Counted from the first letter of the stretch, positions 10,704 to 18,811 are shown. The stretch: 46,720 nt of DNA from Nevskia sp. (GCA_028291645.1 JAQGNU010000045.1:1-46720), one strand, 5' to 3'. Notes: a model not told the origin generated them from the letters alone. Program-made: numbers and translations.

Positions 10704-10793
10704 CTTCTAAATAACCTTTAAGTTCAAAATGTTGCGAGCAAACATCGAGCCGCATGCGCGGCTTGTTTTAGGCAGCATTTCAGACTGATGACC

Positions 10794-10802
10794 TGTGGGT
10801 AA
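10794..10802 (-). promoter_or_regulatory. DnaA box (one mismatch)
   Basis: The minus strand reads TTACCCACA, one mismatch from the TTATCCACA consensus. It lies 26 bases from the perfect box at 10829 and in the opposite orientation, forming a pair in the proposed origin. Confidence 0.55.
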
Positions 10803-10828
10803 ATAAGCCCCGACAGGTTAACCATAAA

Positions 10829-10837
10829 TTATACACA
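10829..10837 (+). promoter_or_regulatory. DnaA box (TTATACACA)
   Basis: TTATACACA fits the TTATNCACA DnaA box consensus exactly. It lies 45 bases downstream of the dnaA stop codon, in the dnaA-dnaN gap. Confidence 0.75.
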
Positions 10838-10881
10838 GGACATGCAGCGCGGCATTCCCAGCTTGGGCATTTTCATCACGG

Positions 10882-12225
10882 TCAATTTGTTAGTACTCGC
10901 TGTAGATTCTCGAAGTCTTCCCGCAGGCGTTCATCGATATCCCGCAACTCGGCGATTTTGCGGCATGCATGCATTACTGTGGTGTGGTCTTTGTCGAAAG
11001 CCGAACCGATCTCCGGGTAGCTGTGCTGTGTGAGTTCCTTGGCCAACGCCATCGCCACCTGGCGTGGTCGCGCTAACGAACGCGTACGCCGTGGTGACGA
11101 TAGATCCGACAGCCGGATGTTGTAATAGCCGGCCACCGTGCGCTTGATGTTGTCGAGCGTCACCGCCCGATCGTAGGAAGCCAACATGTCGCGCAGACAG
11201 GATCGTGCGAATTCGACGGTGACCGCAGTGCCGGTGAGGCGTGCGGATGCACTCAGTCGATGCAGCGCACCTTCGAGCTCGCGTACGTTCGAGCGAATCC
11301 GCTGTGCAACCAGGATGGCCACATCTTCCGGCAGACGAATCCCCATCGAATCGGCCTTGCTTAACAGAATTGCGATGCGGGTTTCGAACTCAGGCGGCTC
11401 GATCGGGACCGACAAGCCCCAGGTGAAACGCGACTTGAGGCGATCGTCGAGCGCGTCGAGCTCGCGTGGATAGCGATCGCAGGTCAACACGATCTGCTTG
11501 CGACCGTCGATCAAGGCATTAAAAGTGTGAAAGAACTCTTCCTGCGACTGCTCCTTGCCGGCAATGAAATGAATGTCGTCGATCAACAGCGCGTCAGCCG
11601 AACGATAAAAATTCTTGAACTCGGCGACGCGGCCGAACCGGATCGACGATACGAACTGATTCAGCCATTGTTCGGCACCGACGTAAACGATGCGGGCGGA
11701 GGGTGAACGCGCCAGCACGGCGTTGCCGATACTGTGCATTAAATGCGTCTTGCCGAGACCGGACTCGCCATAGATCAGCAGCGGGTTATAGACATGGCCC
11801 GGGCTGCTGGCGACTTGCTGACCTGCCGCGCGTGCCTGCGAGTTTGATTTTCCCTCGATGAAGGAGTCGAGCGTATAGCGCGGGTCGAGTCGGCCGAAAG
11901 TGTGGCCGGCCAGTGGCTCCGCGACCGTCGCCACCGTGGCGATTGGCGCTGCCGCTGGCGGCGTTTCTCGGCTCGACTCGGTAGCGCTGCCCACCGCAAG
12001 ATTGACGGCCACGTCGTAGCCGGCAAGTTTTGAAAGCACTCTCTGAATCTTCGGCAGAAAGTCCGAGCGCACACGCTCGAGAACCATCCGGTTGGGTGCC
12101 AGCAAAGTCAGTTGATCGGCCGATTCCACTGCGCGCAGCGGCCGAATCCAGGTGCTGATTTCACGATCGGGCAGTTCGGATTCGAGCTTTTCCAGGCATT
12201 GGTCCCAGTAGTTTTCGCCTAACAT
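10882..12225 (-). CDS. dnaA: Chromosomal replication initiator protein DnaA
   Basis: DnaA is the AAA+ ATPase that binds DnaA boxes and opens the origin. Domain I begins 'YWDQCLEKLESELPDREISTWIRPL', and a variable Ala-rich linker follows. The AAA+ core contains Walker A 'GESGLGKT' at 153-160, 'LLIDDIHFIAGKEQSQEEFF' (Walker B region) and the sensor/arginine-finger segment 'LKSRFTWGLSVPIEPP'. The C-terminal DNA-binding domain has 'RPRQVAMALAKELT' and 'SYPEIGSAFDKDHTTVMHAC', the DnaA signature. The start is uncertain. The ATG at 12225 gives MLGENYWDQC, the expected N-terminus (447 residues); a GTG at 12267 would add 14 residues. Neither has a good ribosome-binding site. A consensus DnaA box 86 bases upstream suggests autoregulation. 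Confidence 0.96.
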   Translation of the reverse strand: MLGENYWDQCLEKLESELPDREISTWIRPLRAVESADQLTLLAPNRMVLERVRSDFLPKIQRVLSKLAGYDVAVNLAVGSATESSRETPPAAAPIATVATVAEPLAGHTFGRLDPRYTLDSFIEGKSNSQARAAGQQVASSPGHVYNPLLIYGESGLGKTHLMHSIGNAVLARSPSARIVYVGAEQWLNQFVSSIRFGRVAEFKNFYRSADALLIDDIHFIAGKEQSQEEFFHTFNALIDGRKQIVLTCDRYPRELDALDDRLKSRFTWGLSVPIEPPEFETRIAILLSKADSMGIRLPEDVAILVAQRIRSNVRELEGALHRLSASARLTGTAVTVEFARSCLRDMLASYDRAVTLDNIKRTVAGYYNIRLSDLSSPRRTRSLARPRQVAMALAKELTQHSYPEIGSAFDKDHTTVMHACRKIAELRDIDERLREDFENLQRVLTN

Positions 12226-12310
12226 GCAGCGCACGCGTGTGGGAGAAGAGGCATGACTAAAATTCACAGCGGATCGATACGGAGGACGAGTCTAGCCTGC
12301 ACGTCGGAAG

Positions 12311-12319
12311 TTATCCACA
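12311..12319 (+). promoter_or_regulatory. Consensus DnaA box upstream of dnaA and rpmH
   Basis: TTATCCACA matches the consensus exactly. It lies in the 167-base divergent gap between dnaA and rpmH, just upstream of the rpmH -35 element, so it could serve autoregulation of dnaA, origin function or both. Confidence 0.75.
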
Positions 12320-12330
12320 AGTGCCACCGG

Positions 12331-12360
12331 TTGCTCATCGAGCTCTGCGCGGCTTATACT
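12331..12360 (+). promoter_or_regulatory. Sigma70-type promoter for rpmH-rnpA
   Basis: TTGCTC (12331-12336) and TATACT (12355-12360) are separated by 18 bases and match the sigma70 -35 and -10 consensus well (4/6 and 5/6). The predicted transcript start lies about 25 bases before the rpmH ATG. Confidence 0.65.
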
Positions 12361-12392
12361 GACCGACTGTAATTCGTCCGAGTAATGAGCAA

Positions 12393-12527
12393 ATGAAACG
12401 CACTTTTCAGCCGCATACCTTGCGCAGAAAGCGCACGCACGGCTTCCGCGCACGTATGGCCACGAAAGGTGGACGTCTGGTTCTCGCGCGCCGTCGCGCC
12501 AAGGGTCGCAAGCGGTTAATCCCGTAA
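12393..12527 (+). CDS. rpmH: 50S ribosomal protein L34
   Basis: L34 is a small, very basic protein of the large ribosomal subunit. The 44 residues start [18 protein letters not shown] and continue with '[22 protein letters not shown]', matching the family along its full length. It is encoded in the classical origin-proximal order rpmH-rnpA-yidD-yidC-mnmE, divergent from dnaA. The ATG is preceded by a good promoter but only a weak GAG ribosome-binding site. The frame needed for rnpA overlaps its final codons in another phase: the stop TAA (12525-12527) shares two bases with the GTA proposed as the rnpA start. Confidence 0.97.
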   Translation: MKRTFQPHTLRRKRTHGFRARMATKGGRLVLARRRAKGRKRLIP

Positions 12528-12898
12528 GCGAAGCGGACTCGGTCGGGTATAAGTTTGCCCGCAGCTCGCGCCTATTAAGGCCGGGCGAGTTCGAAAGCAC
12601 TTTCGCCAAGGGTCACCGGATCACGCGCAAACCCGTGGGTCTGGTGTTCGCCGGCAATCAAATGGACGCCGCGCGACTGGGGTTGGCGATATCGAAGAAA
12701 GCGGTGCCGCTGGCAACCCGGCGAAATCGTCTGAAACGAGTGATACGCGATGCGTTTCGCCAGGTCGCACACACACTGCCCGCGGTCGATGTAGTGATCT
12801 ATATGCAAGCTGGTAGCGCTACGCTCAGCGCGCCGGAATTGCGGCGAATCCTGACGCAACTGTGGGTCAAGGTAGTCGAACGATGCGCCTCATCCTGA
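12524..12898 (+). CDS. rnpA: Ribonuclease P protein component; start codon non-canonical or unresolved
   Basis: RnpA is the protein subunit that helps the RNase P RNA cut 5' leaders from pre-tRNAs. The frame translates '[20 protein letters not shown]', then '[28 protein letters not shown]', which carries the RNR signature of the family, and ends with the usual C-terminal helices. It stays open from 12389, through all of rpmH in another phase, to the TGA at 12896-12898. The first ATG/GTG/TTG/CTG in this frame is GTG at 12635, which would remove the conserved '[12 protein letters not shown]' region. The GTA at 12524, overlapping the rpmH stop as GTAA, is the best-placed start and gives a normal 124 residues. 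An alternative is a single-base sequence error. The gene identity is secure; the 5' end is not. Confidence 0.9.
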   Translation, partial: VSEADSVGYKFARSSRLLRPGEFESTFAKGHRITRKPVGLVFAGNQMDAARLGLAISKKAVPLATRRNRLKRVIRDAFRQVAHTLPAVDVVIYMQAGSATLSAPELRRILTQLWVKVVERCASS

Positions 12899-13098
12899 TT
12901 GGTCTCGTCCGCTTGTACCAAGTGACGATCAGCGCTTGGCTGCCACCCCGTTGCCGTTTTTATCCCAGTTGTTCGACCTATGCGATCCAGGCGCTGGAAC
13001 GCCATGGCGCCGGTCGCGGCAGCTGGTTGGCTGCGCGACGCATCTGTCGCTGCCATCCCTTAAACCGCGGCGGGCTCGACCCGGTACCGGAAACCTAG
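12883..13098 (+). CDS. yidD: Membrane protein insertion efficiency factor YidD
   Basis: YidD is a small inner-membrane-associated protein that improves YidC-dependent insertion. The 71 residues carry the family pattern: an amphipathic start ([17 protein letters not shown]), then '[15 protein letters not shown]' and '[18 protein letters not shown]'. The ATG at 12883 overlaps the 3' end of rnpA by 16 bases, a common arrangement that couples the two genes. yidC follows 3 bases after the stop. Family members are typically 70-90 residues, so it is complete. Confidence 0.95.
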   Translation: MRLILIGLVRLYQVTISAWLPPRCRFYPSCSTYAIQALERHGAGRGSWLAARRICRCHPLNRGGLDPVPET

Positions 13099-13101
13099 CG
13101 C

Positions 13102-14769
13102 ATGGAAAATCGCCGCACGATTCTTTTTGCCGTCATCGGCGTCTTGCTGTTTCTGCTCTATCGCGCCTGGGAAACCGACGTCAGCGAAGCCGCACAGGCG
13201 CAGGCTGCGCAAGCGGAGCCGGTGGCCGCTGCGGTCGATGCAGTGCCGAACACGAGCACGGCAACAACGGCAGCCGCCGCCGTTGCGCCGGCCGGCAACG
13301 TCGCCGTCAGTGCCAGCAGCGAGCGCATCCGCGTCTTCACCGACAAATTCGAAGCGGAAATCGATCCGGCCGGCGGCGATTTGCGCCACGTCGAATTGCT
13401 CGACTACGCCGAAGACAAGAAGACGCCCGACAAGAAGCTCGCGCTGCTCGATGATCACAACGGGCACTTCTTCATCCTGCAAAGCGGGTTGGCCGGTGCC
13501 GACAAACCGCTGACCAGTGGTCAGACGCTGTATCACGCCGCACAAAACGAATTTCGCCTGGTCGATGGCACCGACACGCTGGAAGTGCCGCTCGAAGCCA
13601 CCGACGCCAGCGGTTACACGGTCCATAAGGTATTCCGCTTTCATCGCGGCAGTTACGAACTCGAACTTGAGCAGACGCTCGACAATGCTGGCACGCAGGC
13701 CTTGTCTGCGAGCCCGTATGTGCGCTGGCAGCGCACCGCGGTGGCGGTCGGCCACGAGCCGCCGTTCACGCCGACGTTCATGGGTCTCGGTGTCTACGAA
13801 CAGAAGCCAGGCACGACCGAATACCGTTTCGAGAAGATGAGCTTCAAGGATCTCGACAAGAAGATCTACAACTCGAGCCAGACCGGCGGCTGGATCGCAA
13901 TGCTGCAGCATTACTTCGTCGCCGCGATCATTCCGCCACCGGACGAAGCCGCGACCTTCAGCGGCAAACCGGCGACGCCGGGTTATCAGGGTCAGTATGT
14001 CGGCGCGTTGAAGCCGGTAGCCGCCGGCGCCAAGCAGAGCTTCACCACACGTCTCTACATCGGTCCGAAACAACAAGGCTCGCTCGATGCGATCACGCCG
14101 GGACTCGAGCTGACCGATAACTATGGTCTGTTGTCACCGGTGGCGAAGCCGCTGTTCTGGGTTCTGAAGACGTTCCATTCCTTTACCGGCAACTGGGGTT
14201 GGTCGATCATCCTGCTGACGCTGCTGGTAAAGGGCGCGTTCTATCCCTTGTCCGCCGCGCAATACAAGTCTGCCGCGAAGATGCGCCGCTTCACGCCGCG
14301 CATCCAGGAACTGAAGGAGCGCTTCGCCGACGATCGTGAACGCCTCAACAAGGCGATGATGGAGCTGTACAAGAAGGAAGGCTTCAACCCGCTTGCCGGC
14401 TGCTGGCCGCTGTTGGTGCAGATGCCTGTATTCTTTGGGCTCTATCGCGTCTTATATGAGAGTGTGGAGCTGCGTCAAGCGCCGTTCGTGCTGTGGATGC
14501 AGGATCTGTCGGCGGCCGATCCGATCTTCATCATGCCGGTCCTCTACGGTGCCAGCATGTGGGTGCAACAGCGTCTGTCGGGCCAGACCGCGACGATGGA
14601 CCCGGCACAGCAGAAGGTCATGAACGTGATGCCGATCGCGTTGACCGGCCTGTTCCTGTTCTTCCCGGTCGGTTTGGTGCTGTACTGGCTGGTCAGCAAC
14701 CTGATCGGCATCGCTCAGCAATGGATCATCACTCAACGTCTGGCAAAGGAAACGCCCGCGCGGCGCTGA
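13102..14769 (+). CDS. yidC: Membrane protein insertase YidC
   Basis: YidC inserts and folds inner-membrane proteins, alone or with SecYEG. The 555 residues have the gram-negative layout. There is an N-terminal transmembrane anchor ('TILFAVIGVLLFLLYRAW'), then an Ala-rich linker and a large periplasmic beta-sandwich domain from about 70 to 340. The conserved Oxa1-type core follows from about 355 ('NWGWSIILLTLLVKGAFYPL') with five membrane helices in total. 'QMPVFFGLYRVLYESVELRQAPF' and 'GLVLYWLVSNLIGIAQQW' are diagnostic. The ATG at 13102 follows the yidD stop by 3 bases, so rpmH-rnpA-yidD-yidC are read as one unit, with mnmE 19 bases further on. Confidence 0.98.
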   Translation: MENRRTILFAVIGVLLFLLYRAWETDVSEAAQAQAAQAEPVAAAVDAVPNTSTATTAAAAVAPAGNVAVSASSERIRVFTDKFEAEIDPAGGDLRHVELLDYAEDKKTPDKKLALLDDHNGHFFILQSGLAGADKPLTSGQTLYHAAQNEFRLVDGTDTLEVPLEATDASGYTVHKVFRFHRGSYELELEQTLDNAGTQALSASPYVRWQRTAVAVGHEPPFTPTFMGLGVYEQKPGTTEYRFEKMSFKDLDKKIYNSSQTGGWIAMLQHYFVAAIIPPPDEAATFSGKPATPGYQGQYVGALKPVAAGAKQSFTTRLYIGPKQQGSLDAITPGLELTDNYGLLSPVAKPLFWVLKTFHSFTGNWGWSIILLTLLVKGAFYPLSAAQYKSAAKMRRFTPRIQELKERFADDRERLNKAMMELYKKEGFNPLAGCWPLLVQMPVFFGLYRVLYESVELRQAPFVLWMQDLSAADPIFIMPVLYGASMWVQQRLSGQTATMDPAQQKVMNVMPIALTGLFLFFPVGLVLYWLVSNLIGIAQQWIITQRLAKETPARR

Positions 14770-14788
14770 CGCGCAGGGTCAGGCTTGC

Positions 14789-16153
14789 ATGACCCTCGCT
14801 GCCGACACCATCGTTGCCATCGCCACTGCCGCGGGCCGCGCGGGTGTCGGCATGATCCGCATCTCGGGACCGCAGGCACGTCGCGTTGCCGAAACCATTG
14901 CCGGACCCGTGCCGCAGCCGCGAATGGCGTCGCTGCGACGTTTCCGGCGTAGCGATGCCACCGTATTGGACGAAGGCTTGTTGCTGTATTTTCCCGGCCC
15001 GCATTCGTTCACCGGTGAGGATGTTGTCGAACTGCAGGCGCATGGCAGTCCGATAGCGCTCGCCGAAATCGTCGAAGCGCTGTGCCTGGCTGGCGCGCGC
15101 ATGGCGCAACCCGGCGAATTCTCCGAGCGGGCATTTCTGAATGGGCGGATGGATCTGGCGCAAGCCGAAGCCGTCGCCGATCTGATCGACGCCAGTAGTC
15201 GCGCTGCCGCGCGTGCCGCGACGCGTTCGGTGCAGGGCGAGTTCTCGCAGTGCATCGAAGGCGCAGTGGAATCCTTGATCCAGCTGCGCGTGCTGCTTGA
15301 AGCCGCACTTGATTTTGCTGACGAGGAAGTTCCGGCGGCGTCGCCAGCCGCAGTCCGCGCACGGCTTGAGGTCATCGCGACGGAACTCCGCGCAGTGCAG
15401 CACGCAGCGGCGCAGGGCCGCCGTTTGCGCGAAGGCATGCGCGTTGCGATTGCCGGGCGCCCCAATGTCGGCAAGTCGACCTTGCTGAATCGCCTGGCCG
15501 GCACCGAAGCCGCCATCGTGTCACCGCAGGCCGGCACCACGCGCGACGTACTGCGTGAACACATCGTCATCGACGGTTTGCCGCTGACCATCGTCGACAC
15601 CGCCGGTCTGCGCGAGAGCGAGGACGCGATCGAGCGCGAAGGCGTGCGCCGCGCGCAGACGGAGATTGCGCAGGCCGAACTGGTGCTGTTGGTCATCGAT
15701 GACCGCAGCAACGGCGACGATGCAACCCCAGAACAACTGCTGCCGTGGATCGATAAAAATCGAAACCTGCAGACGCTGATCGTGCGCAACAAATGCGATC
15801 TCAGCGGTGTAGTCGCGGGTCCCGACGTTGACCAACAGGGGGGCGCCGTGCTGCGTGTTTCAGCGGCCACCGGCGCCGGCTTTGATGCACTGGTCGCTGC
15901 ACTCAAACATGCGGCCGGGCTCGACGACAGCGGCGCGCAGATCTATTCGGCGCGCGCACGCCATCTCGAGGCGCTGCAAGACGCGCAGCTGCATCTGCAG
16001 GCCGCGCTGAAACGGTCGAGCGAGCACTTCGATGCCGTGCTGATCGCGGAAGAACTGCGGCTGGCGCAACAGGCGCTCGAAGCGATTACCGGCAAGTTCA
16101 GCAGCGAGGATTTACTGGGACGAATCTTCGCGACTTTCTGTCTCGGCAAGTAA
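14789..16153 (+). CDS. mnmE: tRNA modification GTPase MnmE
   Basis: MnmE works with MnmG to make the 5-(carboxymethyl)aminomethyl modification on wobble uridines of certain tRNAs. The N-terminal folate-binding domain starts 'DTIVAIATAAGRAGVGMIRISG'. The G domain has the P-loop 'GRPNVGKS' at 223-230, 'VSPQAGTTRD' (G2), 'DTAG' (G3) and 'NKCD' (G4). The C-terminal CLGK motif with Cys451 is present and complete. The length of 454 is standard. The start is ATG at 14789, 19 bases after yidC. In many relatives mnmG, rsmG, parA and parB follow mnmE; here they do not, and the next gene is an unrelated Nudix-type protein. Confidence 0.98.
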   Translation: MTLAADTIVAIATAAGRAGVGMIRISGPQARRVAETIAGPVPQPRMASLRRFRRSDATVLDEGLLLYFPGPHSFTGEDVVELQAHGSPIALAEIVEALCLAGARMAQPGEFSERAFLNGRMDLAQAEAVADLIDASSRAAARAATRSVQGEFSQCIEGAVESLIQLRVLLEAALDFADEEVPAASPAAVRARLEVIATELRAVQHAAAQGRRLREGMRVAIAGRPNVGKSTLLNRLAGTEAAIVSPQAGTTRDVLREHIVIDGLPLTIVDTAGLRESEDAIEREGVRRAQTEIAQAELVLLVIDDRSNGDDATPEQLLPWIDKNRNLQTLIVRNKCDLSGVVAGPDVDQQGGAVLRVSAATGAGFDALVAALKHAAGLDDSGAQIYSARARHLEALQDAQLHLQAALKRSSEHFDAVLIAEELRLAQQALEAITGKFSSEDLLGRIFATFCLGK

Positions 16154-16286
16154 GGCGTCGAACAGAGAATCAGAGCGCGGCCTCAAGCTCGCGCAGATGA
16201 TTGCGCTGCGCTAAGGTGTGCCCAATATGCGGCTGCAAATCGGTTGACCCTCGTCGTCATTCTTGGCCGCCCGTTATGGAGTGAGC

Positions 16287-17270
16287 GTGACCGCATTGCT
16301 CAAATACTGCCCGCAGTGTTCGCGCCCGCTGGTGGTGGGCGAGCACGGCGGCGCGCAGCGACTCGCTTGTACCGATGCGCAATGCGGCTACGTGCATTGG
16401 GACAATCCGGTGCCGGTCGTTGCTGCGATCGTCGAACATCAAGGTCAGGTGATCCTGGCGCGCAATGCACTGTGGCCGTCCGGCATGTTCGCGCTGATCA
16501 CCGGCTTCCTCGAGAAGGACGATCCGAATCCGGAGTCCGGTGTGTTGCGCGAAGTCGAAGAGGAGCTGGGGCTGAAAGGACGCGTCGCCGGCTTCGTCGG
16601 GCACTATCCGTTCGAGCGCATGAATCAGTTGATCATCGCCTATCACGTCGTCGCCGAAGGCGAAGTCGTGCTGGGCGAGGAATTGGCCGAATACAAACAT
16701 GTGCCGTTCGAACAGATCCGGCCCTGGCCGGCCGGCACCGGCTATGCGGTGCGCGATTGGCTGCTGCGGCAAGGCATCACGCCGCTGCCGTTCGATCGGC
16801 GCTTCCTGGCGCGCATTCGCAATTTCCGCGCAATCGACACAAACCTGCTGACCGCAGGCCAGCCGACCGCGGAGGAACTGACTGCGGTCAGTGCCTGCGG
16901 TGTCGACACCGTGATCAACCTGGCGCTGAGCACTTCCGATCACGCATTGGCAAACGAGCGCGCCGTGGTCGAGAAACTCGGCATGCGCTACCTGCATATT
17001 CCGGTCGAATGGGAACAGCCGCGGCGGCAGGACTTGTTGCAGTTCAGCGCGGCGATGGCAGCGGAGCGAGCTGCAGGGCGAAGCGTGTTCGTGCATTGCG
17101 CGGCCAACAAGCGCGTCTCCAGTTTCGTCATGCTCGACCGGGCGTTGCATCTCGGTGTGCCGCTCGATGAAGCCGAGCGCGACTTACACGCGATCTGGCA
17201 ACCCGATCCGATTTGGGCGAGCTTTATTCAGGCGCAGCTGGCCGCCGCGCGCCCGGTTGCAAACAATTGA
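16287..17270 (+). CDS. Fusion of a zinc-ribbon Nudix hydrolase and a dual-specificity-phosphatase-like domain
   Basis: The N-terminal half is a Nudix hydrolase with a zinc ribbon (CPQC at 8-11, Cys28, Cys33, then 'WDNPVPVVAAIV'), as in NudC/YjhB-type proteins that cleave nucleoside diphosphates linked to another group. Its Nudix box runs from G73 to L96. The catalytic REVEEE core is intact (R88, E89, E92, E93), but the first part has Asp for the conserved Glu and one extra residue. The C-terminal half (about 180-327) looks like a dual-specificity phosphatase ('TAGQPTAEEL', 'CGVDTVINL'). Its P-loop 'HCAANKR' has Cys271-x4-Arg276 instead of the canonical Cx5R, so activity is doubtful. The start GTG at 16287 has GGAG five bases upstream; GTG at 16281 and TTG at 16263 are alternatives. 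The substrate is unknown. Confidence 0.8.
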   Translation: MTALLKYCPQCSRPLVVGEHGGAQRLACTDAQCGYVHWDNPVPVVAAIVEHQGQVILARNALWPSGMFALITGFLEKDDPNPESGVLREVEEELGLKGRVAGFVGHYPFERMNQLIIAYHVVAEGEVVLGEELAEYKHVPFEQIRPWPAGTGYAVRDWLLRQGITPLPFDRRFLARIRNFRAIDTNLLTAGQPTAEELTAVSACGVDTVINLALSTSDHALANERAVVEKLGMRYLHIPVEWEQPRRQDLLQFSAAMAAERAAGRSVFVHCAANKRVSSFVMLDRALHLGVPLDEAERDLHAIWQPDPIWASFIQAQLAAARPVANN

Positions 17271-17509
17271 TCACCCAATTGATCGTCGGATAGCGCGAAA
17301 AAGCACTGGTCATACGTGAAATCCGCCTGATATTGTGTGCGCTATCGTACGGTGCGCGATGCCTTCGATTCGTATCGTGGTTAAAGGGTGGGTGAGAAAT
17401 CGCGACCGTGTTTTGTCAGCACGGCTCGAACCATGCAGATAGTTGGAGTTAAATCTGTAGGGACCGACAGAGCCTCGAAAACCAACAAGATATCTCGGGA
17501 GATTTCAGG

Positions 17510-18763
17510 ATGAAGCGCAAAACGTTTGAGTACATCGGCAAGGCAATCTTGCTGACGGGTTGCTCGGTGCCGCTCGCCGCAATCGCTGGTGAGGGCGCGT
17601 ATGTCGGACTGGAGGGCGGCGCGAATTTCGGCCGCAGTCAGTCCTTCAAAATCTATGGTTATAACGGCCTGTTCAACGTACCGGATGGCAGCTACGTCGC
17701 CAGCACCAAGCTGAAGACCGGCTGGCTTGCGGGCGCGGTGGCCGGGTACTCGTTCGAGAGCGGTCTGCGGCCGGAGTTCGAACTGGACTACCGGCGCAAT
17801 GACTTCAAGAGCGGATCGCTGCGCAATGGTTCGCAGGCCAGCGATGTCGGCGGCTTCGAGAACGCCGATACCGCGATGGCCAACATCTGGTTCGATTTCT
17901 TCAAGTCAGGCTGGGTGCATCCGTATATTGGTGGCGGCCTCGGCGCTGCACGCGTGGCGATTCGCCATCCCGCGTTTGATCAAACCACTAATCTGCGCAG
18001 CTGGTTCGATACCGTGTTTGCCTATCAAGGCGGCGCCGGCATCGGCTTCGATCTTGGCGAGCACGTGACGCTGTCGATCGACTATCGCTACCTCGAGACC
18101 GAACGCGCGCGGTTCAATCTGCTGAACGACCAGCCCAATACCTCGATCAAGGCGGACTATCGCACGCACTCGGCGATGCTCGGCCTGCGCTACTCGTTCG
18201 GTAAACCCGCGCAGCCGGTGGCCGCGCCCGAGCCGCCGGTGCAAGTCATACCGGTCGAAGAACCGCCGCCGGCACCGGAGCCACCACCGCCGCCGCCATG
18301 CCAGGCACCGGAGCCGGGTCAGCCGATCAATCTGCAAGGTTGCAAGACCGGCGACACGGTCGTATTACGTGGCGTCAATTTCCTGTTCGACAAGGCGACG
18401 CTCACGGTCAACGCCAAGACGCTGCTGAACCAAGTCGCCGATGCGCTGCAGGCGCGTGCCGACATCAAGGTCGAGATCGACGGTCACACCGACGGCAAGG
18501 GTTCGGTTGCGTACAACCAGAAGCTGTCGCAGCGACGCGCCGATTCGGTCCAGCAATATCTGCTCGGCCGCGGCATCGACGGTTCGCGCATGACCACACG
18601 TGGCTTCGGCAAGAGCAAACCGATCGCCGACAACGCCACCGACGAAGGCCGCGAGATCAATCGCCGGGTTGAGTTGACGGTGACCGATGCGGCCGCAAAT
18701 CTGGCCCCGGTCGAAACCGAAACGGGCCCGGTCGGGAGCGACGCCGCGCCGGCCGCGCCGTAA
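17510..18763 (+). CDS. OmpA-family outer membrane protein
   Basis: This is a two-domain outer membrane protein. After a signal peptide (cleavage near 'AIAGEGAYVG'), residues of about 28-235 form an eight-stranded OmpA-like beta barrel with alternating aromatic strands ('YVGLEGGANFG', 'YIGGGLGAARVAI', 'SAMLGLRYSFG'). A Pro/Glu hinge and a Cys pair about 15 residues apart ('PCQAPEPGQPINLQGC') lead to the C-terminal OmpA peptidoglycan-binding domain. That domain has 'VNFLFDKATLTVNAK', 'VEIDGHTDGKGSVAYNQKLSQRRADSV' and 'NRRVELTV', including the Asp and Arg that bind diaminopimelate. The ATG at 17510 has a GGAG-type ribosome-binding site. A 239-base upstream gap suggests its own promoter and leader, and a perfect hairpin terminator follows. 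Confidence 0.93.
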   Translation: MKRKTFEYIGKAILLTGCSVPLAAIAGEGAYVGLEGGANFGRSQSFKIYGYNGLFNVPDGSYVASTKLKTGWLAGAVAGYSFESGLRPEFELDYRRNDFKSGSLRNGSQASDVGGFENADTAMANIWFDFFKSGWVHPYIGGGLGAARVAIRHPAFDQTTNLRSWFDTVFAYQGGAGIGFDLGEHVTLSIDYRYLETERARFNLLNDQPNTSIKADYRTHSAMLGLRYSFGKPAQPVAAPEPPVQVIPVEEPPPAPEPPPPPPCQAPEPGQPINLQGCKTGDTVVLRGVNFLFDKATLTVNAKTLLNQVADALQARADIKVEIDGHTDGKGSVAYNQKLSQRRADSVQQYLLGRGIDGSRMTTRGFGKSKPIADNATDEGREINRRVELTVTDAAANLAPVETETGPVGSDAAPAAP

Positions 18764-18777
18764 GGCGATTTGCAACA

Positions 18778-18811
18778 GCGAGCCCTGTCCGCAGATGCGG
18801 ACAGGGCTCGC
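18778..18811 (+). terminator. Intrinsic terminator after the OmpA gene
   Basis: A perfect 15-bp GC-rich stem (left arm 18778-18792, right arm 18797-18811) has a 4-base AGAT loop. It begins 15 bases after the OmpA stop codon. The following bases (GTCGTTTGAG) form only a short T tract. It isolates the porin gene from the downstream riboswitch. Confidence 0.85.

Larger units (their letters stand above)
10640..10881. other. oriC: Candidate replication origin (oriC), dnaA-dnaN gap
   Basis: This gap is the longest A+T-rich stretch near dnaA. Its first 45 bases (10640-10685) are rich in TTATTTATTAA-like sequence, suitable as a DNA unwinding element. It holds one perfect DnaA box (TTATACACA, 10829-10837), one box with a single mismatch on the other strand (10794-10802) and a weaker TTATCCAGG on the minus strand at 10695-10703. 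A GC-rich hairpin (AGCCGC-ATGC-GCGGCT, 10748-10763) followed by TTGTTTT lies in the middle. A further consensus DnaA box sits upstream of dnaA. The origin is assigned from this context; no strand-skew calculation was made. Confidence 0.6.

Noticed and set aside
10748-10769. Hairpin AGCCGC-ATGC-GCGGCT followed by TTGTTTT as a rightward terminator
   Set aside because: No rightward gene lies upstream; the stem is short and is more likely part of the origin region.
14729-15906. Long leftward open frames (up to 375 codons) across mnmE
   Set aside because: They are Ser/Arg/Ala-rich antisense shadows of a certain gene in high-GC DNA.
17264-17284. Direct repeat CAATTGATC twice, 12 bases apart, after the Nudix gene
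   Set aside because: Only two short copies; the first overlaps the stop codon, and no hairpin or mobile element structure is associated.
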